A stretch of 43,247 nt of DNA from Flavonifractor plautii ATCC 29863 (GCF_000239295.1 NZ_JH417804.1:7426-50672), one strand, 5' to 3'. Counted from the first letter of the stretch, positions 28,759 through 38,757 are shown. Numbers and translations: made by a program. The notes: generated from the sequence alone by a model not told the origin.

Positions 28759-29883
28759 TCACCTCGCTGCAATTCTGGTCTTGGTGATTTCGGTCAGTCC
28801 CCCGGCCAGGGCGTCCACGTCGGCGCGGGTGCTCTCCGGGGAGAAGGAGACGCGGAGCACCCCCATCAGGGTGCGCTTGGGCAGGCCCAGGGCCGCAAAC
28901 ACGTGGCTGGGCTTCCCGCGGTGGCAGGCCGAGCCGGAGGAGACGTACACCCCCCGGTCGGACAGCTCCCGCACCAGCATTTCGCTGGGGTAGCCGGGCA
29001 GGGAGACGGCGCAGATGTGGGGGGCGTCCCCCCGGCTGATGATCTCCAGCCCGGGGACGGCGGAGAGTGATTCCAGCGCGTATTCTTTGATTTCTTGAAT
29101 ACGAGCGGGATAGTCCTCCTGCCACGCCGCGCAGGCGGCCGCCAGGGCCGCGGCCTGGGCGGTGGGCTCGGTGCCGGGCCGCAGCCCGCCCTCCTGCCCG
29201 CCGCCCGTCAGCAGGGGCTTGAGGTTCAGCCCCCGGCGGATGTACTGCACGCCGATGCCCTTGGGGGCGCGGATTTTATGGCCGCTGAGGGTGAGCAGAT
29301 CCACCCCCAGCTCCGCCGGGGTGAAGGGCACCTTCAGAAAGGCCTGCACCGCGTCGCAGTGGAGCAGGGCGGGGGAGCCGGCGTCCCGGATGGACTGGGC
29401 GGCCTCCGCCACGGGGAGAAGGGTGCCCAGCTCGTTGTTCACCAGCATCATGGACACCAGCACCGTATCGGGCCGCAGGGCGGCCCGGAGGGCGTCGGGG
29501 GACACGTGGCCGCTCCGATCGGGCTTGAGGTAGGTCACCTCATACCCCAGGGCGGCCAGGGCCTTCACCGGCTCCAGCACGGCGGCGTGCTCGATGGCGG
29601 TGGTGATGATGTGCCGCCCCTTCCGCCGTCCGTAGTCCGCGGCGGCCCGGATGGCCCAGTTGTCCCCCTCGGTGCCGCAGGAGGTGAAGATCAGCTCCTC
29701 CGGCGCGCAGCCCAGGCGGCTGGCCACGGCGGCGCGGTGCTCCTTCAGCGCGGCGGCGGCGGCCTGCCCCAGGGCATACCCGGAGGAGGGGTTGCCGTAC
29801 CCCTCGGTCATGGCCTCCAGAGCGGCCCGGGCGGCCTCCGGGCACACCCGCGTGGTGGCGGCATTATCTAAATATACGGGCAT
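28759..29883 (-). CDS. Cysteine desulfurase (IscS/NifS family)
   Basis: This PLP enzyme takes sulfur from cysteine as a persulfide for Fe-S clusters, thiolated tRNA or cofactors. The 374-residue protein begins VYLDNAATT and has TSCGTEGDNWAI, EHAAVLEPV, LLHCDAVQAF, LSGHKIRAPKG with PLP Lys203, and SSGSACHRGKPSH with the active Cys320. The short spacing of the cysteine loop fits the IscS-like class I group. No iscU, iscR, thiI or mnmA is next to it, so its sulfur acceptor is not clear. GAGGTGA precedes the start, and a near-consensus promoter lies upstream. Confidence 0.93.
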   Translation of the reverse strand: MPVYLDNAATTRVCPEAARAALEAMTEGYGNPSSGYALGQAAAAALKEHRAAVASRLGCAPEELIFTSCGTEGDNWAIRAAADYGRRKGRHIITTAIEHAAVLEPVKALAALGYEVTYLKPDRSGHVSPDALRAALRPDTVLVSMMLVNNELGTLLPVAEAAQSIRDAGSPALLHCDAVQAFLKVPFTPAELGVDLLTLSGHKIRAPKGIGVQYIRRGLNLKPLLTGGGQEGGLRPGTEPTAQAAALAAACAAWQEDYPARIQEIKEYALESLSAVPGLEIISRGDAPHICAVSLPGYPSEMLVRELSDRGVYVSSGSACHRGKPSHVFAALGLPKRTLMGVLRVSFSPESTRADVDALAGGLTEITKTRIAAR

Positions 29884-29928
29884 GGTGCGGTCACCTCATC
29901 CATGGATGGAATAAAGACAGTATTAAGT

Positions 29929-29957
29929 ATTTTATGCTCTGCCCGGTTGAAAGTCAA
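29929..29957 (-). promoter_or_regulatory. Promoter of the cysteine desulfurase-MATE unit
   Basis: On the - strand TTGACT (29957-29952), a 17-base spacer and TAAAAT (29934-29929), about 45 bases before the start codon. The match to sigma-A is strong. Confidence 0.85.
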
Positions 29958-29985
29958 GGCCCGCCCGGGTTTTGGGCGGGCCTTG
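29955..29985 (-). repeat. Inverted repeat overlapping the desulfurase -35 box
   Basis: A perfect 12-base stem (29955-29966 with 29974-29985) with a seven-base loop. It has no T-run on either strand. Its left arm shares three bases with the -35 box. It could be a backup end for the glycogen operon transcript or a protein-binding site; neither is shown. Confidence 0.5.
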
Positions 29986-30093
29986 TCAAAAATGCTGCTT
30001 GCGGTGGCTATTCGGCAGAAAGCGCCGCCACAGTCCAGTGTGGAAGAAGAGAAGACCCAGCGGGGTAGAGAGGAAAATGATTGCACGAAAGGC

Positions 30094-30125
30094 AAAAAAA
30101 GCGGGCGGCCCCACGGGCCGCCCGC
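30094..30125 (-). terminator. Terminator of the glycogen operon
   Basis: A perfect 11-base GC stem (30101-30111 with 30115-30125) closes a three-base loop and is followed on the - strand by seven T residues (30094-30100). It lies 17 bases after the glgP stop codon. Confidence 0.93.
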
Positions 30126-30141
30126 CGCTGCGGGAGCAAAT

Positions 30142-32589
30142 TTACTTGAGGGCGCGCACCGGCACGTTCCAGATGTCCCGGGCATAGTCCCGGATGGAGC
30201 GGTCGGCGGCGAAGATGCCGGATCGGGCGATGTTCATGAGGGCCATCTGGTTCCACCGCTTGGGGTCCTGATAGGCCAGGCCGGCCCGCTGGTGGGCGTC
30301 CCGGTAGCTCTCGAAGTCGGCCAGCAGCAGGTACTCGTCCGCCGGGCCGCCGTCGCCGAACAGGAGGCGGCGGGCGATGTCGTCATAGGCCACGCCGTCG
30401 CCGAAGCCCACGTTGAGCTGGTCGATGACCGCGCGCAGCTCCGGATTGTGGACATAGTACTCATAGGACTTGTAGCCCTTCTGCTTCATCTCGGCCACCT
30501 CGTGGGCCTTGAGGCCGAAGAGGAAGATGTTCTCGTCCCCCAGCACCTGGTGCATCTCCACGTTGGCGCCGTCCAGGGTGCCGATTGTCACCGCGCCGTT
30601 CATCATGAACTTCATATTGCCGGTGCCGCTGGCCTCCTTGCCGGCGGTGGAGATCTGCTCGGAGAGCTCGCTGGCGGGCATCAGCTTCTCCGCCAGGCTC
30701 ACCCGGTAGTTCTCCAGGAAGACCACCTGGAGCCGGTCTTTGCAGGCGGGGTCCCTGGCGATCATGTCGGCCACGGAGTTGATGAGGCGGATGATCCGCT
30801 TGGCCACCGCGTAGCCGGGGGCCGCCTTGGCGCCGAACAGGTAGGTGCGGGGGGTGAAGTCGAAGTGGGGGTCGGCCTTCATGCGCTGGTAGAGGTAGAT
30901 GATGTGCAGTACGTTGAGCAGCTGCCGCTTGTACTCATGCAGCCGCTTCACCTGCACGTCAAAGAGGGCGTCGGTGTTGAGGATGACGCCGCTCTCCCGG
31001 GCCACCCAGGCGGCGAAGGCCTTCTTATTGTCCGCCTTGATCTGCCCCAGGCGGGAGAGCACGCCCGCGTCGTCCCGGTACTGCTCCAGCTCCTTGAGGG
31101 CGTCGGGCTGGAGCAGGTATTTGTCCTTGCCGCAGCAGTCGCGGATCAGGGCGTCCAGCTCCGGGTTGCACTCGCTGAGCCAGCGGCGGTGGTCAATGCC
31201 GTTGGTGACGTTGGTAAACTTGTCGGGGGTGCGGGCATAGGCGTCGTGGAAGACGTCCCGCTTCAGAATGTCGGAGTGGAGGGCGGACACGCCGTTGATC
31301 TTGAAGCAGGCGCACACGCACAGGTTGGCCATGCGCACCTCGCCGCCCCAGATGATAGCCATGGGGGCCACCTTGGACAGATCGCCGTGGAAGTAGTCGG
31401 TCAGCGCCCGCTGGTAGCGGTTGGAGATCTCGATGAGGACCTGCCAGATGCGGGGCAGCCACTTCTCAATGAGCTGCTGGGGCCAGCGCTCCAGCGCCTC
31501 CGCCAGGACAGTGTGGTTGGTGTAGGCGATGGTGTGGGTGACGATGTACCACGCCTCGTCCCAGCCGTACCCCTCCTCGTCCAGCAGGATGCGCATCAGC
31601 TCCGGGATGGCCAGGGTGGGGTGGGTGTCGTTGATCTGGATGACATGCTTGAGGTGGAAGTTGCGCAGGGTGCCGTACTCGGCCCGGTGCTTGCGCACGA
31701 TGGACTGGATGGTGGCGGAGACGAAGAAATACTGCTGCTTGAGGCGCAGGGACTTGCCCTCGTAGTGGTTGTCCTCGGGGTAGAGCACCTTGGAGATGGA
31801 CTCGGCCATGGCCCGCTGCTCCACGGCTTTCAGATACTGGCCGGAGGAGAACAGGTTCATGTCCACCGGCGTGGGGCTGTTGGCGTCCCACAGGCGGAGC
31901 AGGTTGCCGTGCTCGGTGCCGTAGCCGGCGATCTCCATGTCCTTGGGCACGGCCAGCACCACATCATACCCGGTGTGCTTTACCCGGTGGCGGCCCAGCG
32001 CGTCCCACTCGTCCTCCACCTTGCCGCCGAAGCGGACCTCCTCGGTCTCGTCCATCTTGGGGATGAGCCAGGCGTCGCCCAGCCCCAGCCAGTTGTCGGG
32101 TAGCTCCACCTGCTGGCCGTCCACGATCTTCTGCTTGAAGATGCCCAGCTCGTAGCAGATGGAGTAGCCTGTGGCGGGGATCTCCAGGGTGGTCATGGAG
32201 TCCAGGTAGCAGGCGGCCAGGCGGCCCAGGCCGCCGTTGCCCAGGCCGGCGTCGGGCTCGGCCTCAAACAGGTCGGGCGCGGAAAACCCAAGGCCCTCGA
32301 TGGCCTGCTTCAGCGGCTCCGCCACGCCCAGGTTGTAGGCGTTCTTCATCAGGGACCGGCCCATCAGAAACTCCAGGGACAGGTAGTGAACCTGGCGCAG
32401 GTGCTCCACGGCCACCCGGTCGGCGGTCTTCATTTGCCGCTCGGACATGATGTCCCGCAGCACCAGGGCGCAGGCCTTGAACATGTGCAGGCTGGTGGCC
32501 TCCTCCACGTCACGGCCGAAGTTGCGGCGCAGTTTGCCCGTGATGAGGGTCATCAGCTCTTTTTTGGTATATTTGTGCAATGCAGACAT
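30142..32589 (-). CDS. glgP: Glycogen/maltodextrin phosphorylase
   Basis: GlgP releases glucose-1-phosphate from the ends of glycogen chains. The 815-residue protein has the GT35 features YLSLEFLMGRSL, GNGGLGRLAACYLDSM, GYGTEHGNLLRLW, the FMMNGA..GTLDGANVE region, and EASGTGNMKF with Lys660 as the PLP lysine. It is the last gene of the operon, so synthesis and breakdown enzymes come from one message, as in Bacillus. The 110-base gap to glgA carries no clear promoter. Confidence 0.97.
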   Translation of the reverse strand: MSALHKYTKKELMTLITGKLRRNFGRDVEEATSLHMFKACALVLRDIMSERQMKTADRVAVEHLRQVHYLSLEFLMGRSLMKNAYNLGVAEPLKQAIEGLGFSAPDLFEAEPDAGLGNGGLGRLAACYLDSMTTLEIPATGYSICYELGIFKQKIVDGQQVELPDNWLGLGDAWLIPKMDETEEVRFGGKVEDEWDALGRHRVKHTGYDVVLAVPKDMEIAGYGTEHGNLLRLWDANSPTPVDMNLFSSGQYLKAVEQRAMAESISKVLYPEDNHYEGKSLRLKQQYFFVSATIQSIVRKHRAEYGTLRNFHLKHVIQINDTHPTLAIPELMRILLDEEGYGWDEAWYIVTHTIAYTNHTVLAEALERWPQQLIEKWLPRIWQVLIEISNRYQRALTDYFHGDLSKVAPMAIIWGGEVRMANLCVCACFKINGVSALHSDILKRDVFHDAYARTPDKFTNVTNGIDHRRWLSECNPELDALIRDCCGKDKYLLQPDALKELEQYRDDAGVLSRLGQIKADNKKAFAAWVARESGVILNTDALFDVQVKRLHEYKRQLLNVLHIIYLYQRMKADPHFDFTPRTYLFGAKAAPGYAVAKRIIRLINSVADMIARDPACKDRLQVVFLENYRVSLAEKLMPASELSEQISTAGKEASGTGNMKFMMNGAVTIGTLDGANVEMHQVLGDENIFLFGLKAHEVAEMKQKGYKSYEYYVHNPELRAVIDQLNVGFGDGVAYDDIARRLLFGDGGPADEYLLLADFESYRDAHQRAGLAYQDPKRWNQMALMNIARSGIFAADRSIRDYARDIWNVPVRALK

Positions 32590-32699
32590 CTCCTGTTTCT
32601 GTTGAGATCAACATAGGAACGCTCCGCGGAAGGACACACCCGCCACGGAGCGCTCATTCTATCATGGGAATATGGTACTGTCAAGCGTAAAAAGCGGCC

Positions 32700-34136
32700 C
32701 TATTTCCCGGTCACCCAGCCGTAAATCTCCTCATAAGCCTTGGCCGACTTTTCCCAGGAGAAGTCGGCGGTCATGGCGTTCTTCTGGAGGGCCTTCCACG
32801 CCTTGGGCTCGCTGTGGTAGAGGTTCACCGCCTCGCTCAGTACGCCGGTCATCTCCTGCACGTTAATGTTGGCAAAGGAGAAGCCGGTGCCCTCGCCGGT
32901 GAACTTGTTGTAGGGCACCACGGAGTCCCGCAGGCCGCCGGTTTCCCGCACCACGGGGATGGTGCCGTAGCGCATGGCGATCATCTGGCTCAGGCCGCAG
33001 GGCTCGGAGATGGAGGGCATGAGGAACAGGTCGGCGCCGCCATAGATGGCGGTGGACAGGTTGGGGGAGTACATCATGTGGGCGGCGAAGCGGCCGGGGT
33101 ACTGGTTCTGAGCCTGGCGGAAGGCCTCCTCATAGTTCCAGTCGCCGGTGCCCAGGACGATCATCTGTACGTCCATACCCATAATCTCGTGGATGGCGGC
33201 GGTGACCAGATCGAAGCCCTTGTGCCGCACCAAGCGGGACACGCAGGCGATGATGGGGGCGTCCGGGTTCTCCCGCAGGCCGGACATCTGCTGCAGGGCG
33301 GCTTTGCAGTTCTTCTTGCCCGCCATCTGCCGCGCCGAGAAGAACTTGGTCAGGCCCTTGTCCCGCCAGGGGTCATACACCTCGGTGTCGATGCCGTTGA
33401 GGATGCCGCGCAGCTTGTGGCGGTTGTCGGCGATAACCCCCTCCAGGCCGTGGGCATAGAAGGAGTACTGGAGCTCGTCGGCGTAGGTGGGGGAGACGGT
33501 GGTCACGTAGTCGGCGGCATAGATAGCCCCTTTCATCAGATTCACGTCTCCGTGGTAGGCCAGCATGTGCTCGTTGAAGTACCCGTCGTTGAGCCCGAAC
33601 ACATCCTTCAAAGTCTGGCTGCCGTATCGGCCCTGGTACTCGATGTTGTGGATGGTGAACACGCTCTTGGTGTCGCAGAGCTGGGGGATGCGGTGGCGCT
33701 CCTCCAGCAGATAGATGGGCACCAGGGCGGTCTGCCAGTCGTTGCAGTGGAGCACGTCTGGATGCCAGTTCAGCCAGCCCATGCTCTCCACCACAGCCCG
33801 GGAGAAGTAGGCGAAGCGCTCGCCATCGTCGTAGTGGCCGTAAATGTTGGAACGCTTGAAGTAGTATTCGTTGTCCACAAACCAGTAGGTGACGCCGTCC
33901 CGCTTCAGCTCAAAGATGCCGCAGTAGGGGCTGCGCCAGGCCAGGGTGATGTGGAAGCACTGGAGGTAGGTCATCTGACTGCGCCATTCCTCGCCGATGC
34001 CTTCGTAGAGGGGGAGGATCACCCGCACGTCATGGCCGTTTCCGGCCAGCGCCTTGGGCAGAGCGCCGGCCACGTCGGCCAGTCCGCCGGTCTTGATGAA
34101 GGGCGCACACTCAGAGGTGGCAAATAAGATGTTCAT
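32700..34136 (-). CDS. glgA: Glycogen synthase (ADP-glucose, GT5)
   Basis: GlgA adds glucose from ADP-glucose to the growing alpha-1,4 chain. The 478-residue protein has the ADP-glucose binding motif KTGGLADVAGALPKAL at 16-31, VLHCNDWQTALVP, FTIHNIEYQG and, in the C-terminal half, the acceptor-side motif PSISEPCGLSQMIAMRYGTIPVVRETGGL (seen as SEPCGLSQM and VRETGGLRD). The start has AAGGAGAGCC just upstream. The 143-base leader before it contains three hairpins. Confidence 0.97.
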   Translation of the reverse strand: MNILFATSECAPFIKTGGLADVAGALPKALAGNGHDVRVILPLYEGIGEEWRSQMTYLQCFHITLAWRSPYCGIFELKRDGVTYWFVDNEYYFKRSNIYGHYDDGERFAYFSRAVVESMGWLNWHPDVLHCNDWQTALVPIYLLEERHRIPQLCDTKSVFTIHNIEYQGRYGSQTLKDVFGLNDGYFNEHMLAYHGDVNLMKGAIYAADYVTTVSPTYADELQYSFYAHGLEGVIADNRHKLRGILNGIDTEVYDPWRDKGLTKFFSARQMAGKKNCKAALQQMSGLRENPDAPIIACVSRLVRHKGFDLVTAAIHEIMGMDVQMIVLGTGDWNYEEAFRQAQNQYPGRFAAHMMYSPNLSTAIYGGADLFLMPSISEPCGLSQMIAMRYGTIPVVRETGGLRDSVVPYNKFTGEGTGFSFANINVQEMTGVLSEAVNLYHSEPKAWKALQKNAMTADFSWEKSAKAYEEIYGWVTGK

Positions 34137-34142
34137 AGGCTC

Positions 34143-34279
34143 TCCTTATGTCGAAATTGAGCGGCAGGGGCAACCACCCGCGCGAGCGTGGGTGAGGGGT
34201 ATCGTGGCCATTGTGCCGCCCAGAGGGCGGCACGGTGACCGCGTATCTAGGGGGGGGGACAGCGTCCCCCCTGGAGTCG
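34143..34279 (-). other. Hairpin-rich spacer between glgD and glgA
   Basis: Three inverted repeats lie in this short gap: an 8-base G/C stem (34253-34260 with 34264-34271), a perfect 9-base stem (34213-34221 with 34225-34233), and an imperfect CACCCGCGC/GCGTGGGTG repeat near 34177-34196. None has a T-run. They are likely to slow exonucleases or limit readthrough from glgCD into glgAP. Confidence 0.55.
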
Positions 34280-35395
34280 TCATACAATTTCGTTCTTCGC
34301 AATGGACAGCGGATAGGTGTTGTGGCCCATCAGCATCCGGCCGGGGTTGACCCGCACGTTCTTGTCGGTGATGGCGTACTTGAGCACCGCGCCGGCCTGA
34401 ACAGCGGTGCCCTGCATCAGCACGCATCCAGAGACCTTGGCCCCCTTCTCCACACGGACGCCGCGGAAGAGGATGGAGTTCTCTACCTCGCCCTCAATGA
34501 TGCAGCCGTCAGCCACCAGGGAGTTGACCGCCCTGGAGCCTGGGCCGTAGTAGGTGGACGGGTCGGAGCGGTCCTTGGTGCGGACAGGGCGGCCGGGGGC
34601 AAAGAGGTCGGTTCGCACCTCGGGGTTAAGCAGCTCCATGCTGCGGGCGAAGTAACCAGCCACGGACTGGAGGCGGGCGGCATAGCCGTCAAAGACGTAT
34701 GGGCAAATCTTGAGCTGGCCGGCCATGGCCTGGAGCACGCCGGTGCTGAAGGAGGGGATATTGTGGGCCGCACAGTGGTCCACCAGGGAGAGCAGGAGCT
34801 GCTTGGAGAGAATGTAGACCTCCAGGGATTCGCAGCCCTGGGCAATGGGGGGGTGCACCAGTACGTCGGTGATCCGCCCTCCGGCGCCGATGGTGAAGTA
34901 GTCGCAGTCCTTGGGCGAGCCCATGGGGCGGCTGGTGCACACGGCGGTAATGTCCGCGTCATTGCGGATATGGGCCTCAAAGATGTCATTGAGGGGCAGG
35001 TTCACCGCCAGATCACCTCCGGCCAGCACCACGTAGTCCTGCCGGATGTACTGCAAATAGGAGCGCACGCCCGCCAGGGCGTCCATGCGGCCCCGGTAGA
35101 TGCCCTCCCGCCGGCCCGAGTAGCCGAAGGGGGGGAGGATGCGCAGGCCGCCGTGCTTGCGGCTGAGGTCCCAGTCCTTGCCGGAGCCGACGTGATCCAG
35201 CAGGGACTGGTAGTTGGCGTGGACGATCAGGCCCACATCGGAGACACCGGCGTTGACCATGTTGGAGAGCATGAAGTCAATCACCCGGTACCGGCCGCCA
35301 TAGGGGATGGAGCAGGTGTTGCGGTGCTGGGTCAGCTCCCGCAGATCCGGGTTGGAAAGGTAGGCGAAGATGATGCCGTGCAGCTTGTTCATCAT
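34280..35395 (-). CDS. glgD: GlgD, non-catalytic-type subunit of ADP-glucose pyrophosphorylase
   Basis: The 371-residue protein is a nucleotidyltransferase-fold relative of GlgC with a left-handed beta-helix end. In place of the GGxGxRL substrate loop it has [16 protein letters not shown], and the remaining motifs ([31 protein letters not shown]) are divergent. This matches GlgD of Bacillus, which has little activity alone and raises the activity of GlgC in a mixed tetramer. Its ATG overlaps the glgC stop (ATGA), fitting an obligate pair. Confidence 0.93.
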   Translation of the reverse strand: MMNKLHGIIFAYLSNPDLRELTQHRNTCSIPYGGRYRVIDFMLSNMVNAGVSDVGLIVHANYQSLLDHVGSGKDWDLSRKHGGLRILPPFGYSGRREGIYRGRMDALAGVRSYLQYIRQDYVVLAGGDLAVNLPLNDIFEAHIRNDADITAVCTSRPMGSPKDCDYFTIGAGGRITDVLVHPPIAQGCESLEVYILSKQLLLSLVDHCAAHNIPSFSTGVLQAMAGQLKICPYVFDGYAARLQSVAGYFARSMELLNPEVRTDLFAPGRPVRTKDRSDPSTYYGPGSRAVNSLVADGCIIEGEVENSILFRGVRVEKGAKVSGCVLMQGTAVQAGAVLKYAITDKNVRVNPGRMLMGHNTYPLSIAKNEIV

Positions 35396-36600
35396 TTCAC
35401 CCCACCTCCTTTCACGTTACGGGTAATCATAGCTTTAGGGGAAACCACGGCGCTGGGGCCGATGTTCAGGTGCTGGGCAATGACAGCAACCCCCCAGTCC
35501 TCACTGCCGTCGGGAGAGGCGCCCACCCGGGCGTTCTCACCGATGACTGATTCCTCGGCCACGATGGCGTACTCCACCACCGCGCCCTTCTTCACCACCG
35601 TGCCGGGCATGAGGATGGAGTAGCGCACCACCGCGCCCTCCTCTACGGTGACGGAGTGGAAGAGCACAGAGTTCTCCACTGTGCCGTACACCTCACAGCC
35701 GCTGGTGACCATGGAGTGGTCCACCTTGGCATCCATTCCCATGAAATGGGGGGGACGGATGGGGGTGCGGGCGTAGATGGGCCATTCAGTGTCGTAGGGG
35801 TCGATGCCGTTGTCGGGGGAAAGCATATCCATATTGGCGTCCCACAGGGAGTCGATGGTGCCCACGTCCTTCCAGTAGCCCTGGAAACGGTAAGCGGTCA
35901 TCTTTTCGCCGGCGTTCAGCATGGCGGGGATGATGTTCTTGCCGAAGTCGTTGGAGCTCTTCTCATCGGCCTCGTCAGCGATGAGGTACTCCCGCAGCTT
36001 GGACCAGGTGAAGATGTAGATCCCCATGGAGGCCAGGTTGCTCTTGGGGTGCTTGGGCTTCTCCTCGAACTCATAGATGTCGTCGTTCTCGTCCACATTC
36101 ATAATTCCGAAGCGGGAAGCCTCCTCCATGGGGACCTCCAGCACCGCGATGGTGCAGGCGGCGTCGGCCTCCTTGTGGCGGCGGAGCAGTTGGGTGTAGT
36201 CCATCTTGTAGACGTGGTCGCCGGACAGGATGAGTACATATTCCGGATCATAGGTCTCCAGGAAGTTGATGTTCTGGTAGATGGCGTTGGCCGTGCCTTT
36301 GTACCAGGTGCCCTTTTCTCCCTCCCGCATGTAGGGGGGCAGGATGTGGACGCCGCCGTAGGACCGGTCCAGGTCCCAGGGCTCGCCGTTGCCGATGTAG
36401 GCATTCAGCTCCAGCGGCCGGTACTGGGTGAGCACCCCAACCGTGTCGATACCGGAGTTGATGCAGTTGGACAGGGGAAAGTCGATGATGCGATACTTTC
36501 CTCCAAAGGGGACCGCGGGTTTTGCCACGTGGCTGGTGAGGGCGTGGAGACGGCTGCCCTGTCCGCCCGCCAGCAGCATGGCGACACATTCCTTTTTCAC
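35392..36600 (-). CDS. glgC: Glucose-1-phosphate adenylyltransferase (ADP-glucose pyrophosphorylase)
   Basis: GlgC makes ADP-glucose from glucose-1-phosphate and ATP, the committed step of glycogen synthesis. The 402-residue protein has [56 protein letters not shown] with the catalytic Asp, and [10 protein letters not shown]. Repeats of the beta-helix domain follow. Translation probably starts at GTG 36600 with GAGGTGA upstream. It is coupled to glgD and starts 34 bases after glgB. Confidence 0.96.
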   Translation of the reverse strand: MKKECVAMLLAGGQGSRLHALTSHVAKPAVPFGGKYRIIDFPLSNCINSGIDTVGVLTQYRPLELNAYIGNGEPWDLDRSYGGVHILPPYMREGEKGTWYKGTANAIYQNINFLETYDPEYVLILSGDHVYKMDYTQLLRRHKEADAACTIAVLEVPMEEASRFGIMNVDENDDIYEFEEKPKHPKSNLASMGIYIFTWSKLREYLIADEADEKSSNDFGKNIIPAMLNAGEKMTAYRFQGYWKDVGTIDSLWDANMDMLSPDNGIDPYDTEWPIYARTPIRPPHFMGMDAKVDHSMVTSGCEVYGTVENSVLFHSVTVEEGAVVRYSILMPGTVVKKGAVVEYAIVAEESVIGENARVGASPDGSEDWGVAVIAQHLNIGPSAVVSPKAMITRNVKGGGVK

Positions 36601-36634
36601 TTCTTATCACCTCAGCGTTTAACTGGAAAAAGCG

Positions 36635-38656
36635 TCAGGATTCCTTGGACTTGCGGGTGGTCTTTTTGGGGGCCGCCTTGGCTGCCTTGTCGGACTTTGC
36701 AGCCTTGGGCGCGGCTTCGGCGGTTTTTTTCCGGCGGGACGGGAACTTGCGGGTGCACTTGTAGATGGCGGCGCTCATGGGGGGCAGGGACAGAGTGATG
36801 GCCTGCTCCCGGCCGTTGCACTCGATATACTGGCTCTTGACCGGCCCGGCATCGCCCCGGCCCAGTCCGCCGAAGGCGGGGTCGTCGGTGCTGAACAGGC
36901 AGGTATAGGTACCCGCCGTGGGCACGCCGATGGTATAGCCGGTACGGTCCACAGGAGAGAAGTTGCACACTGTCACCAGGGTGCTGCCCTTCTTGTCCTT
37001 GCGGAGGAACGCAATGGTATTGGCCTGGTTGTCGTCGGCCTCGATCCACTCAAAGCCCTCCCAAGAGAAGTCCAGCTCCCACAGCTCCGGGTGGGCCAGG
37101 TAGAAGGCGTTGACCGCCTGGAAGAACGCCTTAAGGGCCCGGTGGCGGTCTCCGTCCTCCCCCTCCAGCTCCAGCAGGTGCCAGTCCAGAGAGTGCTCAT
37201 AGTGCCACTCGTTCCACTGGCCGAACTCGCTGCCCATCATCAGCAGCTTCTTGCCCGGGTGGGTGAGCATATAGGTATAGAAAGCCCGCACGCCGGCAAA
37301 TTTCTCCTCGTCCGTTCCGGGCATCTTGTTGATGAGGGAGCCCTTCATGTGCACTACCTCATCGTGGGACAGGGGGAGCACAAAATTCTCAGAGAAGGCA
37401 TACATCAGCGAGAAGGTAATATCGTGGTGGTTGAACTGGCGGAAGTAGGGGTCCATTTTAATGTAGTGGAGAATGTCGTTCATCCACCCCATGTTCCACT
37501 TCAGGTTAAAGCCCAGGCCGCCCTCCAGTCCCCCCTTGTCCACCGGATGGGAAACCCGGGGCCAGGCGGTGGACTCCTCGGCGATCATCATCACGTCGCT
37601 GTGGGCGCTGAAAATGTGGGTATTGAGCTGCTGGAGGAATTCAACGGCCTCCAGATTCTCGTGCCCGCCGAACACGTTAGGCACCCACTGGCCGTCCTGC
37701 CGGCCGTAGTCCAGGTAGAGCATGGAGGCCACCGCATCCACCCGAAGGCCGTCGATGTGGTACTGCTCCAGCCAGAACAGGGCGGAGGAGTAGAGGAAGG
37801 ACCGCACCTCGCTTCGCCCGTAGTCAAACACCCGGGTGCCCCAGTCGGCGTGCTCCCCCTTCCGGGGGTCGGCATACTCGTAGCAGGGCTCCCCGTCAAA
37901 CTCGTACAGGCCGAAGGCGTCCTTGGGGAAGTGGGCGGGCACCCAGTCCAGGATGACGCCGATGCCGGCCTGGTGGAGCTGATCCACCAGCCACATGAAG
38001 TCGTGTGGGGTGCCGAAGCGGCTGGTGGCCGCAAAGTAGCCGGTGCACTGATAGCCCCAGGAGGCGTCCAGGGGATGCTCCGTGACGGGGAGCAGCTCCA
38101 CATGGGTGAAGCCCATCTCCTTCACGTAGGGCACCAGATATCTGCCGATGTCCCGGTAGGAGAGCATTTGGTCGTCGCCGGTGCGCCGCCAGGAGCCCAG
38201 ATGCACCTCATAGATGTTCATGGGCTTCTGGTAGACCGGGTTGTTCTTCCGGTAATCCAGCCAGCTCCCGTCGCCCCACTGGTAACCGGACAGATCGTAC
38301 AGCTTGGAGGCGGTGCCGGGGCGGGTCTCGGCATGGAAGGCATAGGGGTCGGCCTTGGCCAGGACCTTGCCCGAGCGGGTGTGCACGGCGTATTTATAGT
38401 TGTCATACTGCTGCAGGCCGGGGAGGAAGAGCTCCCACACGCCGCCCTCCAGGGCGGCCATGGGGTTGGCCCCATCATCCCAGCCGTTGAAGTCGCCCAT
38501 TACGGCGACGGCCTGAGCATGAGGAGCCCAGACGCGGAACAGCCAGCCGGACTGTCCGCCGCGTACAGTGGGGTGGGAGCCCAGGAATTCCTGCGCCCGA
38601 ACCGCCTGTCCCGCAAGGAACTGCGCCAGGGGCGCGGTGTCATTGGATATCGGCAT
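36635..38656 (-). CDS. glgB: 1,4-alpha-glucan branching enzyme with a Lys/Ala-rich tail
   Basis: GlgB makes the alpha-1,6 branches of glycogen. The 673-residue protein has an N-terminal CBM48 module with FRVWAPHAQAVAVMGDFNGW, then a GH13 barrel with EVHLGSWRR, DGLRVDAVASMLYLDY (nucleophile Asp307), MMIAEESTAWP (acid/base Glu) and LPLSHDEVVHMKGS. An alpha-amylase C-terminal domain follows. It lacks the extra N1 domain of the E. coli enzyme. After the normal end, about 35 residues rich in Lys and Ala (TAEAAPKAAKSDKAAKAAPKK and similar) form a basic, disordered-looking tail. ATG 38656 is chosen for its AAGGAG eight bases upstream. Confidence 0.95.
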   Translation of the reverse strand: MPISNDTAPLAQFLAGQAVRAQEFLGSHPTVRGGQSGWLFRVWAPHAQAVAVMGDFNGWDDGANPMAALEGGVWELFLPGLQQYDNYKYAVHTRSGKVLAKADPYAFHAETRPGTASKLYDLSGYQWGDGSWLDYRKNNPVYQKPMNIYEVHLGSWRRTGDDQMLSYRDIGRYLVPYVKEMGFTHVELLPVTEHPLDASWGYQCTGYFAATSRFGTPHDFMWLVDQLHQAGIGVILDWVPAHFPKDAFGLYEFDGEPCYEYADPRKGEHADWGTRVFDYGRSEVRSFLYSSALFWLEQYHIDGLRVDAVASMLYLDYGRQDGQWVPNVFGGHENLEAVEFLQQLNTHIFSAHSDVMMIAEESTAWPRVSHPVDKGGLEGGLGFNLKWNMGWMNDILHYIKMDPYFRQFNHHDITFSLMYAFSENFVLPLSHDEVVHMKGSLINKMPGTDEEKFAGVRAFYTYMLTHPGKKLLMMGSEFGQWNEWHYEHSLDWHLLELEGEDGDRHRALKAFFQAVNAFYLAHPELWELDFSWEGFEWIEADDNQANTIAFLRKDKKGSTLVTVCNFSPVDRTGYTIGVPTAGTYTCLFSTDDPAFGGLGRGDAGPVKSQYIECNGREQAITLSLPPMSAAIYKCTRKFPSRRKKTAEAAPKAAKSDKAAKAAPKKTTRKSKES

Positions 38657-38757
38657 AGGTGTCACTCCTTATTGGCAAAAATCCCCAAAAAGAGGGCTGG
38701 GAGCCAGGAGATCCTTGTCATTGGTGATAAAATAACTCCAGAAGAGGTGGAAATTAT

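Noticed and set aside
29955-29985. Inverted repeat upstream of the desulfurase gene as an intrinsic terminator
   Set aside because: There is no T-run on either strand, and the glycogen operon already ends at a better terminator at 30094-30125.
29902-32103. A 733-residue open frame on the + strand opposite glgP
   Set aside because: It mirrors glgP codons, shows no family motif, and overlaps the terminator and promoter region in an implausible way.
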